Source of the DNA: Protea cynaroides
Lineage: Eukaryota; Streptophyta; Magnoliopsida; Proteales; Proteaceae
Length of the DNA stretch: 64,000 nucleotides
Assembly (NCBI GenBank): GCA_028583415.1
Contig: CM053269.1
Span: forward strand, 43,451,016 to 43,515,015
Direction: 5' to 3'
A program made the position numbers and the translations under genes. This document shows positions 53,853 to 64,000 of this stretch, one piece after another; positions within the stretch are counted from its first letter, which is position 1, and each line of letters begins with the position of its first letter. Under the pieces are notes generated by a model that made no database searches, was not told where the DNA came from, and saw only the letters and a list, made by a program, of their open reading frames with translations.

Positions 53853-54985
53853 AATATTATAATAAGGGATCATCTAAATGGACATGTAGGGGGAGATCGT
53901 AGAAGTTATAAAGGTGTACATAGAGGATATGATTTGGAATGTGAAATGAGGAAGGGACTTCAATTTTAGATTTTGCTATGGTTTATGATATATCCATTGT
54001 AAACACATACTTTGAAAAGAGAGAGGAGCATCTAGTTAATTTCAAAAGTGCGCATCATAGTAGCCAAATAGATTTCTTTTTAACTAGAAAGTTCGATAGG
54101 TTGTTATGTAAGGATTATAAAGTTATACCCGGTAAGAGCCTAACCACTCAACATAGATTACTGGTCATGGATATGTGTCTCGTATTTCCAAATTTCGGAA
54201 CCAGAAATGATTTTTTTTTCCGTTAATGTAACAGATTTCCTATACAATCAAATTTATAACGAATCAATAGCCACATGGAAGGTGTCATGGTAATTCCAAC
54301 CATTAATATATATCGTATTTGGTATTGATTTTATCACCAGTAAATTTCATACTAAAAATAGGCAAAATTTCACTCACACCCTAGTTTAGCTTAATAACAT
54401 GAGTTTACTTTTTTTTTTTTGCGATAGTATCCTCTTACTTTATGAAATCTTGTTCAATCAGACACCCTCTGTGACACCTCTGTGAGGTGATGACCACAGA
54501 GGTGATGATCATTAACTGATGATGATGTGTCACCATCTCTGTATTCCTCACTATTTACCTGCCTCAGCCATTGGCAAGGACTCGAGAATCTGGCAAGGAC
54601 TCGAGAATCGGTGCAAAGTTCCTGAACGCGAGTGTTCGGCTCGGTGGTTCTTGTTTCCAGAGATATATTACGATTGAAATAGTATGGCCTCAATCACTGA
54701 TGTGAACAGAATAGAGCATTGTCATCTCTTGCTTCTCCTTTTTTTCCGATTTATTTTCTGCAAAGCTTCTTTCCTCTTCTACTCCTCTTCGTTTCTTCCT
54801 AAGTGATTTCTTTTGTGGTTTTTTCCCTTCCTCTCACTTCTTTGGTTTTTTCTGTTTTTTCCTCCACCAATGGCAACAAGAACTCAAGAAAAAAAACCCT
54901 CTTTTTTCGTTTTTTTTTCCTTTTCTGTTCGTCGTTTTTTTCCTGATCCCGACAACAGATCAGTTGATGCCCTAATAACATATCA

Positions 54986-55423
54986 ATGTTGTATATATAT
55001 ATATATATATGTGGGCTTAATTAATTACTGGGCCCATTGATTAGTGGGAGTCTACGTCACTAGGTTAGACCAGTTCGATCTGGTTCGTCACAAGATAAAG
55101 AGATAGGCAATCGCTATTACAGTGTGGGACTGGTTAGGGTTTGTAATAGTATTATATATACTAGGTCATGAGTCCCCGCAGCCATAGTTGTTTTTTTCTC
55201 TCTGTACCCACGAGCAATGAGAAAGGCGTGGAACCTCTACAGTCTGTGGAAGACCATGATCAAAGCTCCAACACCATTCTTAGAGCATAACAGCCGAAAT
55301 CAATCTTCTACTCTCATGTATGTCTCTATTATTATTGATTACATTGAACATCATTGTATTCTAGATCTCTGTATGGATATTAGGGTTTAGGATGAAACCC
55401 TATGAACTGAAAAAAGTCTAGCA
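54986..55423 (+). repeat. Candidate 5' LTR of an LTR retrotransposon
   Basis: TGTTGTATATATATATAT at 54986 to GTCTAGCA at 55423, directly followed by a tRNA-Met primer-binding site. GGTCATGAGTCCCCGC and GGGTTTAGGATGAAACCC lie inside. The partner LTR would lie beyond the window, so the left end is a guess. Confidence 0.5.
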
Positions 55424-55425
55424 AT

Positions 55426-55438
55426 TGGTATCAGAGCC
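55426..55438 (+). other. Primer-binding site (tRNA-Met type)
   Basis: TGGTATCAGAGCC, two bases after the presumed LTR end plus T, the standard spacing of plant copia elements. It suggests that the + strand gag at 62822 may belong to the same, heavily inserted element. Confidence 0.75.
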
Positions 55439-56170
55439 ATTCCATACAGACCTAGGATCGATGGTTAATGATTGTAGAAACCGTAGGTATGATTGGACTG
55501 AAAGTGGGAGAAATTTTTCTTCCCAATTCTTCGTACAAACCTGTTTAGGTTTCGGACCTTAGAAAACTTTTTCGGACCGGTGAACTCTAAATCAAACTAT
55601 ACAGGTGTGAGGACAATGAGAAATCGATGATCCTCCTTTGGATAAATGTGTATCCTGTATCGATGAAGATCGATTTGTTCTGTTGGAGTCGCCACCTAGA
55701 TTAAGGTCTAGGACCTCTAAAAATGTAGCCTCACCCTAAGGTAAGACTTCTATTGACTCGTGACCCAATGTATCGGTTCTTTGGTCTGCAAGAGATTGGG
55801 TAAGTATTCAGGGTACGGTTATGGGAAGGTATTAGGCACCCGAACCGCCCGATCAATATCGGCCTCCTAAACTTTCCTTAAATTCTAATTTTGACTGTGC
55901 TTGGTCAACTGGATGACTAGGGTTCAAAGGGGGATGTCCTAAACCAAGTTGCTAAGTTATTCTAACCTAAGGTTCAGCCAATCATGTTTTAAAGCAAATA
56001 AACAAGCAAATGTAATGTACAATATTATACAGTGAACCGAACCAAAAGATGGTTCGGTCTTGGACTGAATCTGAGACGTGTAAGACATCTCAAACTGCCT
56101 ACGTATTCCAATCCTGGAAATCAAGTCCAAAAACGTATTTCGAAATGGTTATGAGAGTCAAATTTTGAAT

Positions 56171-56470
56171 GTGTACCAAATTCTTTCTATTTTTGTCAAT
56201 AGGATCTAGGGATGAGACCTAAATTCCTACCATTTTTATTTGGGATGTGTACCAAATTCTTTCTATTTTTGTTAATAGGATCTAGGGATAAGACCTAAAT
56301 TCCTATCATTTTTATTTGGGATGTGTACCAAATTCTTTCTATTTTTGTTAATAGGATCTAGGGATGAGACCTAAATTCCTACCATTTTTATTTGGGATGT
56401 GTACCAAATTCTTTCTATTTTTGTCAATAGGATCTAGGGATGAGACCTAAATTCCTACCATTTTTATTGT
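56171..56470. repeat. Four tandem copies of a 76-bp unit
   Basis: GTGTACCAAATTCTTTCTAT begins at 56171, 56247, 56323 and 56399, each followed by GGATCTAGGGAT and CCTAAATTCCTA. The copies are nearly identical, so the array is recent. Confidence 0.92.
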
Positions 56471-58119
56471 TTTCATTCTTAGGTCTTTAGGGTTTCCTAT
56501 CTCTTTTCATTGTGATTTTCATTTTTTAGGGTTTCATACCCTAATTATTCTCTTTATTCTAGGGTTTATTTTGCCCTAATTATTCTTTCCATTTTTAGGT
56601 TTCACTACCCTAATTGTTCAATTCTTTCCATTTTAGAATGTATCTTGCCCTAGTTGTTGTACAATGTAAACAATCTAACATAGCAATGTGAGCTTAAATA
56701 TAGCAGTGTAAGAATCCAAATATAGCATGTTGGAAATATATTCAAATTTAGCAACAAATCAGTCAAAGATGGCAAATGAACATGTGAATCAATACAAACA
56801 TGGTAAGTGTGCATCCAAACATGGCAGTAATCATCCAATATGGCATGTGAGCATGTGTAATAGACAAATATGGTAATAAGCATGTGTAGCATTCCAAAAC
56901 AACAAGAATCATGTAATCACCCAAAGACAACATGTGAAAGCATTCCAAGTATGGCATGTGAGCAATGTGAGCATCAAATATGGCAATTATATGGCATCAT
57001 ATGTATCAAAACAACTTGTATGCATGATATTCAGATTCGCTTAAATTAATCATAATGAAGATGATGAAGGTAATTCGGGAGCAGCTGTATAGATTGGTTA
57101 TTGGAAAATCAGAAATGGAGATGATAGATGTTGATGGTTGCAATCTGATTTGTATGGCTGTGGACAGATCGTGAGGAGTGGTGCATTGCTGTTGGGATTT
57201 GGTGATTGGATGTATATTGGGTTATGAGTGATATGGTGGTCTAAGGTGAGGGATTTGATGAGGTGTTGCGGGATGGAATTGGTACAGCAGATGATAGCAA
57301 GCTGCCTGGCCGTAGCTGGGTTTTGATTAATGATGCAGGCTAGACAAGAGTGAAGAGATGGGATTGTGAGTGTAGCTGGACAGGTGTTTAGATGATTATG
57401 TGAGTGGAAGTTTGGGTTTGGTGCTTGGTGGGGCTAAAACAGCAATGGGTATCACACGGTGGGGAATCACGGAGATGGAGTTGAGGTGATGATGATTTTT
57501 CCATGGCCAGGTAGCCGGGTGCATGAGGATTATAGGTTGCAAGCTTGGGTGGCTGGGAAGGCACGGGAGTGTGTCGGTTGGAGTAGATTAGGTGTTGCTG
57601 GGTTTATATAGGAATGGTGGATGGTCAAGTGGCTTGGTTTTGGACAGGATGGCTGGGTAATTGAAGATATGGGCAGCAAGTGGAATGAACAACATATGCA
57701 TAAAAAAAACTTAATAGAAAGACAGAAACGAACCAACTTACCTCCTTCTCTCTCTATGTTCTTCTCTACTTCTTCTTCTTTTCTGCTATTCCCCGTTCGT
57801 TCTTCTCTTTCCCGCAGCTCTCCATTTTCTTCTCCTTTTTTCCCCAAAACCGTGAGCCTCTCCCCCTCTTCACGTTTTTTTTTTTTTTTTTATTTCTCCC
57901 TCTTTTTTCTCTCTTCTTCCCTTATTTTTCTCCCAAAACCTAGCCCCAAAAGCTTTTCACGTTTTTTTCTCTTTCCCTCTTTTTTCTCTTTTGGAAATCC
58001 TCTCAAAAACCCCCCCAAAACCTAGTCCTCTAAGAAAAACCACTCTCCCTCACGTTTCTTTTCCTCTTTTCTCTCTCTTCTCCCTTTTTTTCTCCCCAAA
58101 ACCGTGCCCTCTCACTTTA

Positions 58120-58500
58120 TCCCAATCTTCTCCTTTTTTCTCTCCAAAATCTTTTGGATTTTATCTCAACCCTAAATCCCCCTTCTCTTTCACGTCTCCT
58201 CTCTCTCCTCTTTCCTTTTTCTTCTCCAAAATCTTTTGGATTTTATCTCAACCCTAAATCCCCCTTCTCTTTCACGTCTCCTCTCTCTCCTCTTTCCTTT
58301 TTCTTCTCCAAAATCTTTTGGATTTTAGCTCAACCCTAAATCCCCCTTCTCTTTCACGTCTCCTCTCTCTCTCCTCTTTCCTTTTTCTTCTCCAAAATCT
58401 TTTGGATTTTATCTCAACCCTAATTCCCCCTTCTCTTTCATGTCTCCTCTCTCTCCTCTTTCCTTTTTCTTCTCCAAAATCTTTTGGATTTTATCTCTTA
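58120..58500. repeat. Five tandem copies of an 82-84-bp unit
   Basis: CTTTTGGATTTTA occurs at 58151, 58233, 58315, 58399 and 58481, with TCTCAACCCTAAATCCCCC and TTTCACGTCTCC between. The open S/F/P-rich frames across it are artefacts of the CT-rich repeat. Confidence 0.9.
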
Positions 58501-60489
58501 TATATAATAATATATATTATATACATATATACACATATATTTAATAACATACATATATGTAGTATACAATATATATAACATATAAATATTATGCACATGG
58601 ATGAACTGATTCGAAATGGGTTGAGACTGGCTTGGGTTGACTGAGTTAAACTGATATGGGTTGAGCTAGGTTGGACCAGAACTGGCTTGAACTGAGTTGA
58701 CTAGATTGATTGGAATTAATTGGATTTTCTCTCTCTATTATTTCATGGGTCATTTCCGCTGTCATTTTGCATGGAATTTTTCGATGACCTCTATTCCAAA
58801 TTTTCTACGTCCACTTTGTAGAACACTAAAAATGAGGGATATAGGAACTTGAATCACCTCATTTGGAAATAAAATGGTCGACTTATGGATTTTTGAAGTT
58901 TAAGCGGACCAATTACCGATAATTTAGCTGACCATTCTGCATGGGATCCGTCGGAGACTTCTGCCAAAAATCCTTTATGTCCATTTTGTAGAGTACTAAA
59001 AATGGAATATAATGAAACTGAAATTACTTGATTTGGATATGGAATGATCAAAATATGAATTTTTGAAGATTAAATGACCATTTCCATATGTAATTTTTCA
59101 TGGGACCCACTGGTGACTTCTACTCGGGATTTTTTACGTCCACTTTGTAGAACATCATGAATGAAGAATAATGGTCTTGGAATCATCTTAATCTGATGTC
59201 GGATGATCAAGATATGATGATTTGAAATTCATCAAACAATCCAACTTACGATAATTTGCACGAAGGCCCCTGGGATTATTTATAATAATTTTAGAAACCT
59301 CCCTTATATGTATCATCCGACTAAAATGGTCATATCTTCTTCATTTGATATCAGAATTGAGCAATTCTGGTCTCATTTCGAAGATAATTCTATGACCTAT
59401 GCATCCATGCAAAATTATAACCCATGACCTTGTTGTGGACCCATTGAAAACTTCCTCAAATTCACAGTCAAAAATCCAAACTTTCGATCATCTTTCTCCT
59501 TTTGTTGTCCACATGCCCGCATGACTTTGTTTAGCTGGGATGGTAAAAATGGGGTGCTTACAACAGGCTTGTAGGGCTTTGAAAGACTAAACCGCCACGT
59601 ACGTGCCGATGACCTGACGTGCCGTCACCCGCCGATGGAAAAAGCGCGTGAAAGCCACGCACCAGCTAAAGTTTAAAAAAAAAAATTTGGTAGCTGACCC
59701 AGTCATCACCAGGTCAACTCAGTAACCCTAACGGGTTATCCAGACCTCAGACCGAGTTAACTCGGTCTGACCCGTTGACACATGTGGGTAACCCACCTAG
59801 GACCCGACTGGCATTTGACCTGCCCCAGTCAACGACCCGTGTACCCGGTCAATGACCCAAGTTGACCGACCCGGTGCTCTACCAAATTGACCCGGATGCC
59901 CAACCCAAGAACCCGGATTATTGCCCCGGTTACCCGAAAACTTGGACCGGGTTGGACCACTACTAAACCGGTGGGTGGTTCGACGAGCCAACTCTCTGGT
60001 TCAACCCTACCAGACCAAGTGGTTTGGTTTGAAGGAATTAACAAAAAAAAGTTTAATATATATTCGGTTTGGTTAGAACCGATCCAACCAGCTCAAATCC
60101 AAACCGGACCGAACCGGTTTGAACCGGTTTTAGAGAAAATAAAGGGACTGAATCTTCTTGGGGCTCTTGTGAGCGCATCCGACCTCTGATTGAGGTGCGG
60201 TTTTTTGCGTTGGATTCATGTCGTCGAGATCTTCAGTGTGGTATATAATTTCGATAGTTTTGGGGACCAATAAAATGTGTTTTTGGGCAGAAAGTGTCCT
60301 ATGGGACTTGGTTCAATGTCATTTTACAGGATTTTCTAATTATTTATACCTTGTATCTTGATGAGCTATTATGCATGTTTTCAATGAATGTTGAGCTTTA
60401 TATTTGAAATATAATTGTGACATTCATGTTGTTTTAAAATCCTATTTTCGCTGCAAAGAGAGTTTGGTGATATCATGATGGAATTCGGC

Positions 60490-61110
60490 GGAAGCCACCA
60501 AAGTGGCACACCTTATTTCATTATGATGTCTTCAAATTCAAGACTGTGTATTTATCAATGCTTCAAAGTAAGGGAGTGTTCACCCAAAGGTGGCATTACC
60601 AAACACAGTTATTGTGAGAGTTTGTGAGTATCATGTTGGGATCTGGTTGAACCCACCAAAGTGGTAAACCATGTCTCTTTAAGATGCTCTCAAATTCAAT
60701 GATAACATTTATAAATACATCAAGAATTTCACATCTACAAGAGCAGCTAGACCGGAAGTGTTAACCCAAAGGTGGCACTACCAAGCCTTTTAAATGTATG
60801 TACATGCACATATGTAGAATGATTTTAACTTTAAGGGTCTCATTAACCCAAAGGTGGTGGGATTTTTGAATCACTATTCTTTTGCGGTCACTGTACGGAT
60901 ACTGAGGAGACCACTGCATGTTTATCCCAAAGGAGAATGTGTAGTTGGTTGACTCTGAAAAATGAAATTTACTTGCATGTATATTTTGACATTGTTGGTG
61001 CAAGAAAATTATATGTATGAATTTCTGTTAATTATCTATTACTGCACAAACACAAGGAAAATCAAGTGCATATTTGTCCCAAAGGATGAATTTGTATTTT
61101 GGTTGACTCT
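60490..61110 (+). repeat. Degenerate array around a CCCAAAGGTGGCA motif
   Basis: CCAAAG-centred phrases recur near 60496, 60582, 60653, 60764, 60846, 60928 and 61077, for example CACCCAAAGGTGGCATTACC and AACCCAAAGGTGGCACTACC. Spacing is about 70-150 bp. They lie in the leader of the element whose gag is at 62822. Confidence 0.55.
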
Positions 61111-61190
61111 CGAAAAAGGGTTATTTGCTTGTATGTGTTGTGTAAATATTAGTACAGTTGGTTTGTGAGTGTAGGTGATTGTTTTATTTA

Positions 61191-62771
61191 GAAAAAATTT
61201 CATCTAACCCCCAAAAACTATGTCAAATTCGATCTAACCCCCAACAATTTCAAAAGTCTCATCTACTATCCAAAAGGTTTCCAAATGTCTCATCTACCAC
61301 CCAAAATATTTCCACCGTTAGTCAAAGAGACCACACCCGTTAGTAGAGTCCCGTTAGTTGCAAATATTAAGACACTATTGCCCTTTTATGATAATGCCCC
61401 CCAAAGTAAAAAGAAAATCTCTCTTTCGATACCTTTCTTCTCCGACGAGTTGCAACGGTGAAACCCGTTGGTTGACCAGGGATTGTGAGAGAAAAGTGAA
61501 GGAGAAGAAGTAGGAAGGAGAGAAGATAGGGAGTTAGGCCGTCGATGGCAAGAGTGAGAGAGAGAGAGTCCGAGAAGCAGGGAAGGTAATGAAATTTTAG
61601 GGGAAAAAAAAGGGATTGTGAACATTAGAGAAATAACTAACTGAAAAGCTATGGGACACTGCAAAAAACAAACCTAGAAACGAAGGAATTCTGACTAAGA
61701 AGACAAAGGCATTTCCGAAGAATCTACCGACTACAGCCAAATTTCGTTTGTTGATGCATCCATCAATCGGGAAGTGAAGTGTCAATGGAATAGAAACAAT
61801 ATGCCACCGCCAAGAATTAAAATAACTGAAATTGACTGAAATCGAGAAATGAAAGACGACGAACTGAGTAAACTAATTCAAATCTAAACTCAGAGTATAA
61901 CACGAATCCGATAATACAAACATAACCAAAACTGCTTGAACAAAACCGATGAAACTCAAATCTGAACTTCAAGAAATAGAATTGAAATTTCAAGATCTAA
62001 ACTGAAATTTCTGAAACTGAAATTAAGAGAGATTTTAGAGAAACACAAACATGAACCGGAATTGAAGTGGATGAGATTAGAAGCTTCGAATGACCAGAGA
62101 GAAATCATCCGGAAGGGTTTGCCGAAACAAATGACCAGAGAAAAAAAAATTCAGAGATTTCTGAAATACGAAGAAATCCAAGAAACGATGAAAAAAAGAA
62201 ACTGAACAAAACTAGTGCAAATAGATCTGAAAAATCAAGAACGATTGCCAAACCTGAAACAGAAGAACATGAGGAACTGCAGGCAAATATGATTTGTTAA
62301 GGAAAAACCAAGAACAATCAATCTTGACTGAAACAAAAGAAACTGAGATGATGAAAGAAACTTCAGATCTGAGCTAAAAACAGATCTGGAAAGATGATGC
62401 AGATTGAAACGGATAGGAATGAACAAAGAAAAGTTGAAGTAAGAACATCAGTAGGAATGAACATTTGCTGGAATCGCTGAGAAAATGAAGAACAAAGAAA
62501 AATGACGACCTAATCGTCGGACAAACTGAAGAATATCGAACCGTGAGACGAACAACCAGAAAAGACCATGAATTAGTGTTTTAAAGAAAGGGGCAAATTA
62601 GTAACTTTATCTCATTTTAATGTTTTAAAGTTTCAAATAGAAAGGGTAAGAATGTCTACTCACATGTTCAGTCAAGTCTGTCAGTTAAATGGGGCCGGTT
62701 AGAGTTTCTAGAAACCATTGGGTAGTAGATGGAATTTGACATAGTTTTTGGGGGTTAGATGAAATTTTTTC
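61191..62771. mobile_element. Non-autonomous Mutator-like element, 1,581 bp, perfect 9-bp target duplication
   Basis: GAAAAAATTTCATCTAACCC at 61191 and its inverse, ending GATGAAATTTTTTC at 62771, form terminal repeats matching for about 40 bp, then more loosely. TTTTATTTA flanks both sides (61182-61190, 62772-62780). Subterminal units of about 33 bp with ATCTA(A/C)CCCCCAA or TCTACCACCCAA recur four times on the left. The interior has no recognisable gene. The minus-strand frame at 61664-61386 is S/L/P-rich and doubtful. Confidence 0.92.
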
Positions 62772-62821
62772 TTTTATTTACTACACTGCACAATAATTAT
62801 GCATTATCTTTTAATCTCAGG

Positions 62822-63737
62822 ATGTCTATTAATACAAGCAATTTGGTTAGTGTTCTTGTTCTTACTAGAACCAATTACAAATAATAGATTAAGGATTTAG
62901 AGATATCTTTAGGTATGCTAGACCTTGATATGGGTATCATGGAGGATAAACCTGCTGAACTCACATATTCTAGTACCCCGGAAGAAAAACAATACATGGA
63001 AAAATGAAAAAACGCCAACAAGAAATGCTTGCTCATGATTGGGTGTTATGTCCCTGACTCTATATTAGATGGAATTGAGGGAAAAGAAACAACCAAAAGT
63101 TTACTGAAAGGCATTAAAGCAAAATATGAGAAAACTGAGAAAGCTCAGATGGGCACCCTAATGGCAAAACTGTCTACCACTGTTTATGATGGAAAAGGTA
63201 ATGTTACAGATCACCTTGTAGGACTTGCTGGTATAGCTGAAAAACTCAGAGAAATAGGACATACTGTTGATAAGGATCATTTGGTATACTTGGTAATGAA
63301 ATCTCTACCTAATGAATATAAGCATATTGGCATATAGAACTTCTAGAACAAAGTGGACTCTAGATGAATTGATAGCTGCTTGTACTGAAGATGAAGAAAG
63401 TGAAAAAAAAAGGACTATCGAATCCATTAATGCTACATTCTACAAGAACAACTCTGATAAGGGCACTAGACAGCAAGGATTTGGACCTCACAAAAGAGGA
63501 AAATATTTTTCTGATAAAGCAAAAAAATCCTACGACAAGGAAAAAGATGATAAAGAGCAGCATGAAGAAAAAGACCTGAGCAGCATCAAATGTTTTTGGT
63601 GTCAAAAGATAGGACATAAGAAGAGGGATTGCAAGAGCAGAAAGCGTTGGCTGGAGAAGAAAAATAATTCTAAAAACTCTAAGGAAGATGATACACAAAA
63701 GGAACGAAGGCTTCATCTTCATGAAATACAAGTCTAG
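62822..63737 (+). pseudogene. Ty1/copia gag, broken
   Basis: It starts MSINTSNLVSVLVLTRTNYK at 62822, with stops at residue 21 and again near 63007. The best open part (63029-63337) carries the UBN2-type capsid region (LLKGIKAKYEKTEKAQMGTL, LREIGHTVDKDHLVYLVMKS). A frame shift near 63320-63340 leads to 63312-63737, with WTLDELIAACTEDEE and the zinc knuckle CFWCQKIGHKKRDC. No protease follows before the window ends, so the element is truncated or interrupted. Confidence 0.85.
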
Positions 63738-64000
63738 TTAGGAGTCTGATACATTAACAGTTAAAAGTTATTTAAATTCAGTTTGATATTTTAAATCTTC
63801 AGTTTTTTATTTTCTCCATAAAGGAGAGTTTGTTTCCAGTTTAAGTATTACCAAGACATGATTGTATTCAATTTTATTTAAATAAGATTTCATTTTATCT
63901 TAAGGCGTCTTTATGCAATAAATATTTTTGTGTGTTAAAATCTAAATTTATAATAGTGATTGAATGTTTGGGTGATTTTAAGATCTTCAAAGACAAAGAA

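Larger units (their letters stand above)
52255..54215 (+). pseudogene. LINE endonuclease fragment split by a MULE
   Basis: The left piece (52255-52685) encodes LVLWNIGSLTSKSLELIDV and RRRMINIACIQET, the start of the apurinic-type endonuclease of plant L1-like LINEs, with a stop in place of the next residues. The right piece (53862-54215) continues with DLNGHVGG, then VYDISIVNTYFEKREEHL and HSSQIDFFLTRKFDRL. Order and strand agree. The intervening 52686-53852 is a transposon with a 9-bp target duplication. Several stops and frame breaks make it non-functional. Reverse transcriptase is not found downstream. Confidence 0.8.
55681..59565. mobile_element. Candidate very long LTR-like insertion (3.9 kb)
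   Basis: It starts TGTTGGAGTCGCCACC and ends GGGGTGCTTACAACA. TG..CA ends and a GGAGTCGCC phrase, the complement of tRNA-Arg-type primer sites (GGCGACTCC), suggest a solo LTR or truncated element of a large LTR family in minus orientation. No target duplication could be matched and no protein is present. It contains two tandem repeat arrays and a pyrimidine-rich block (57720-58500). Confidence 0.35.

Noticed and set aside
57621..58578. Several S/F/P-rich open frames
   Set aside because: They follow the 82-bp CT-rich tandem repeat and have no start context or homology.
59797..60189. Open frames rich in Pro/Thr/Arg on both strands
   Set aside because: They arise from GC-rich ACCCGG-type low-complexity sequence; no homology recognised.
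1..64000. CRISPR arrays, operons, rRNA or tRNA genes
   Set aside because: Tandem arrays here have no spacer pattern, the genome is a plant nuclear one, and I found no cloverleaf or rRNA-like stretch by eye.

Overview
The window is nuclear DNA of a flowering plant. Protein genes are split by GT-AG introns, AT-rich spacers dominate, and plant-type Ty1/copia, Ty3/gypsy, LINE, Mutator-like (MULE) and hAT elements fill most of it. A mitochondrial DNA insert is also present. The species cannot be fixed from the sequence; unusually long, transposon-filled introns suggest a woody or otherwise large-genome, non-grass angiosperm (inference only). All coordinates below were worked out by eye.

Left flank (1-7999): repeat-rich spacer, then a compact two-exon gene at 2347-2986 (+ strand) for a 167-residue acidic protein of unknown function. 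It has a TATA box and a G-box/ABRE, and three fold-back repeats lie upstream. A MULE with a 9-bp target duplication follows at 4819-6260.

Centre (8000-50839): one gene on the minus strand fills two thirds of the window. It encodes a plant multiple inositol-polyphosphate phosphatase (histidine acid phosphatase with RHGTRSP and HAE motifs). I can join 11 exons into an uninterrupted 498-codon frame, from a signal peptide to a C-terminal KVEL. Only 1,497 of 42,840 bp is coding. Its introns hold: a degraded copia (intron 9); fold-back hAT-type elements (introns 9, 6 and 2); a LINE fragment (intron 6); a hAT element carrying a piece of an IBR5-like phosphatase gene (intron 4); and, in intron 2, a nest in which a copia fragment was entered by a hAT MITE and by a small TRIM-like LTR element. 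The TRIM in turn received a mitochondrial cox2 fragment and a full-length Ty3/gypsy chromovirus, and the gypsy was itself entered by another hAT element. Intact target-site duplications support most of these steps.

Right flank (50840-64000): no host gene recognised. It contains a LINE endonuclease fragment split by a MULE that carries an intron-containing piece of a 3xHMG-box gene, LTR-retrotransposon leader sequences with tandem repeats, a third MULE with a perfect 9-bp target duplication (61191-62771), and a broken copia gag at the right edge.
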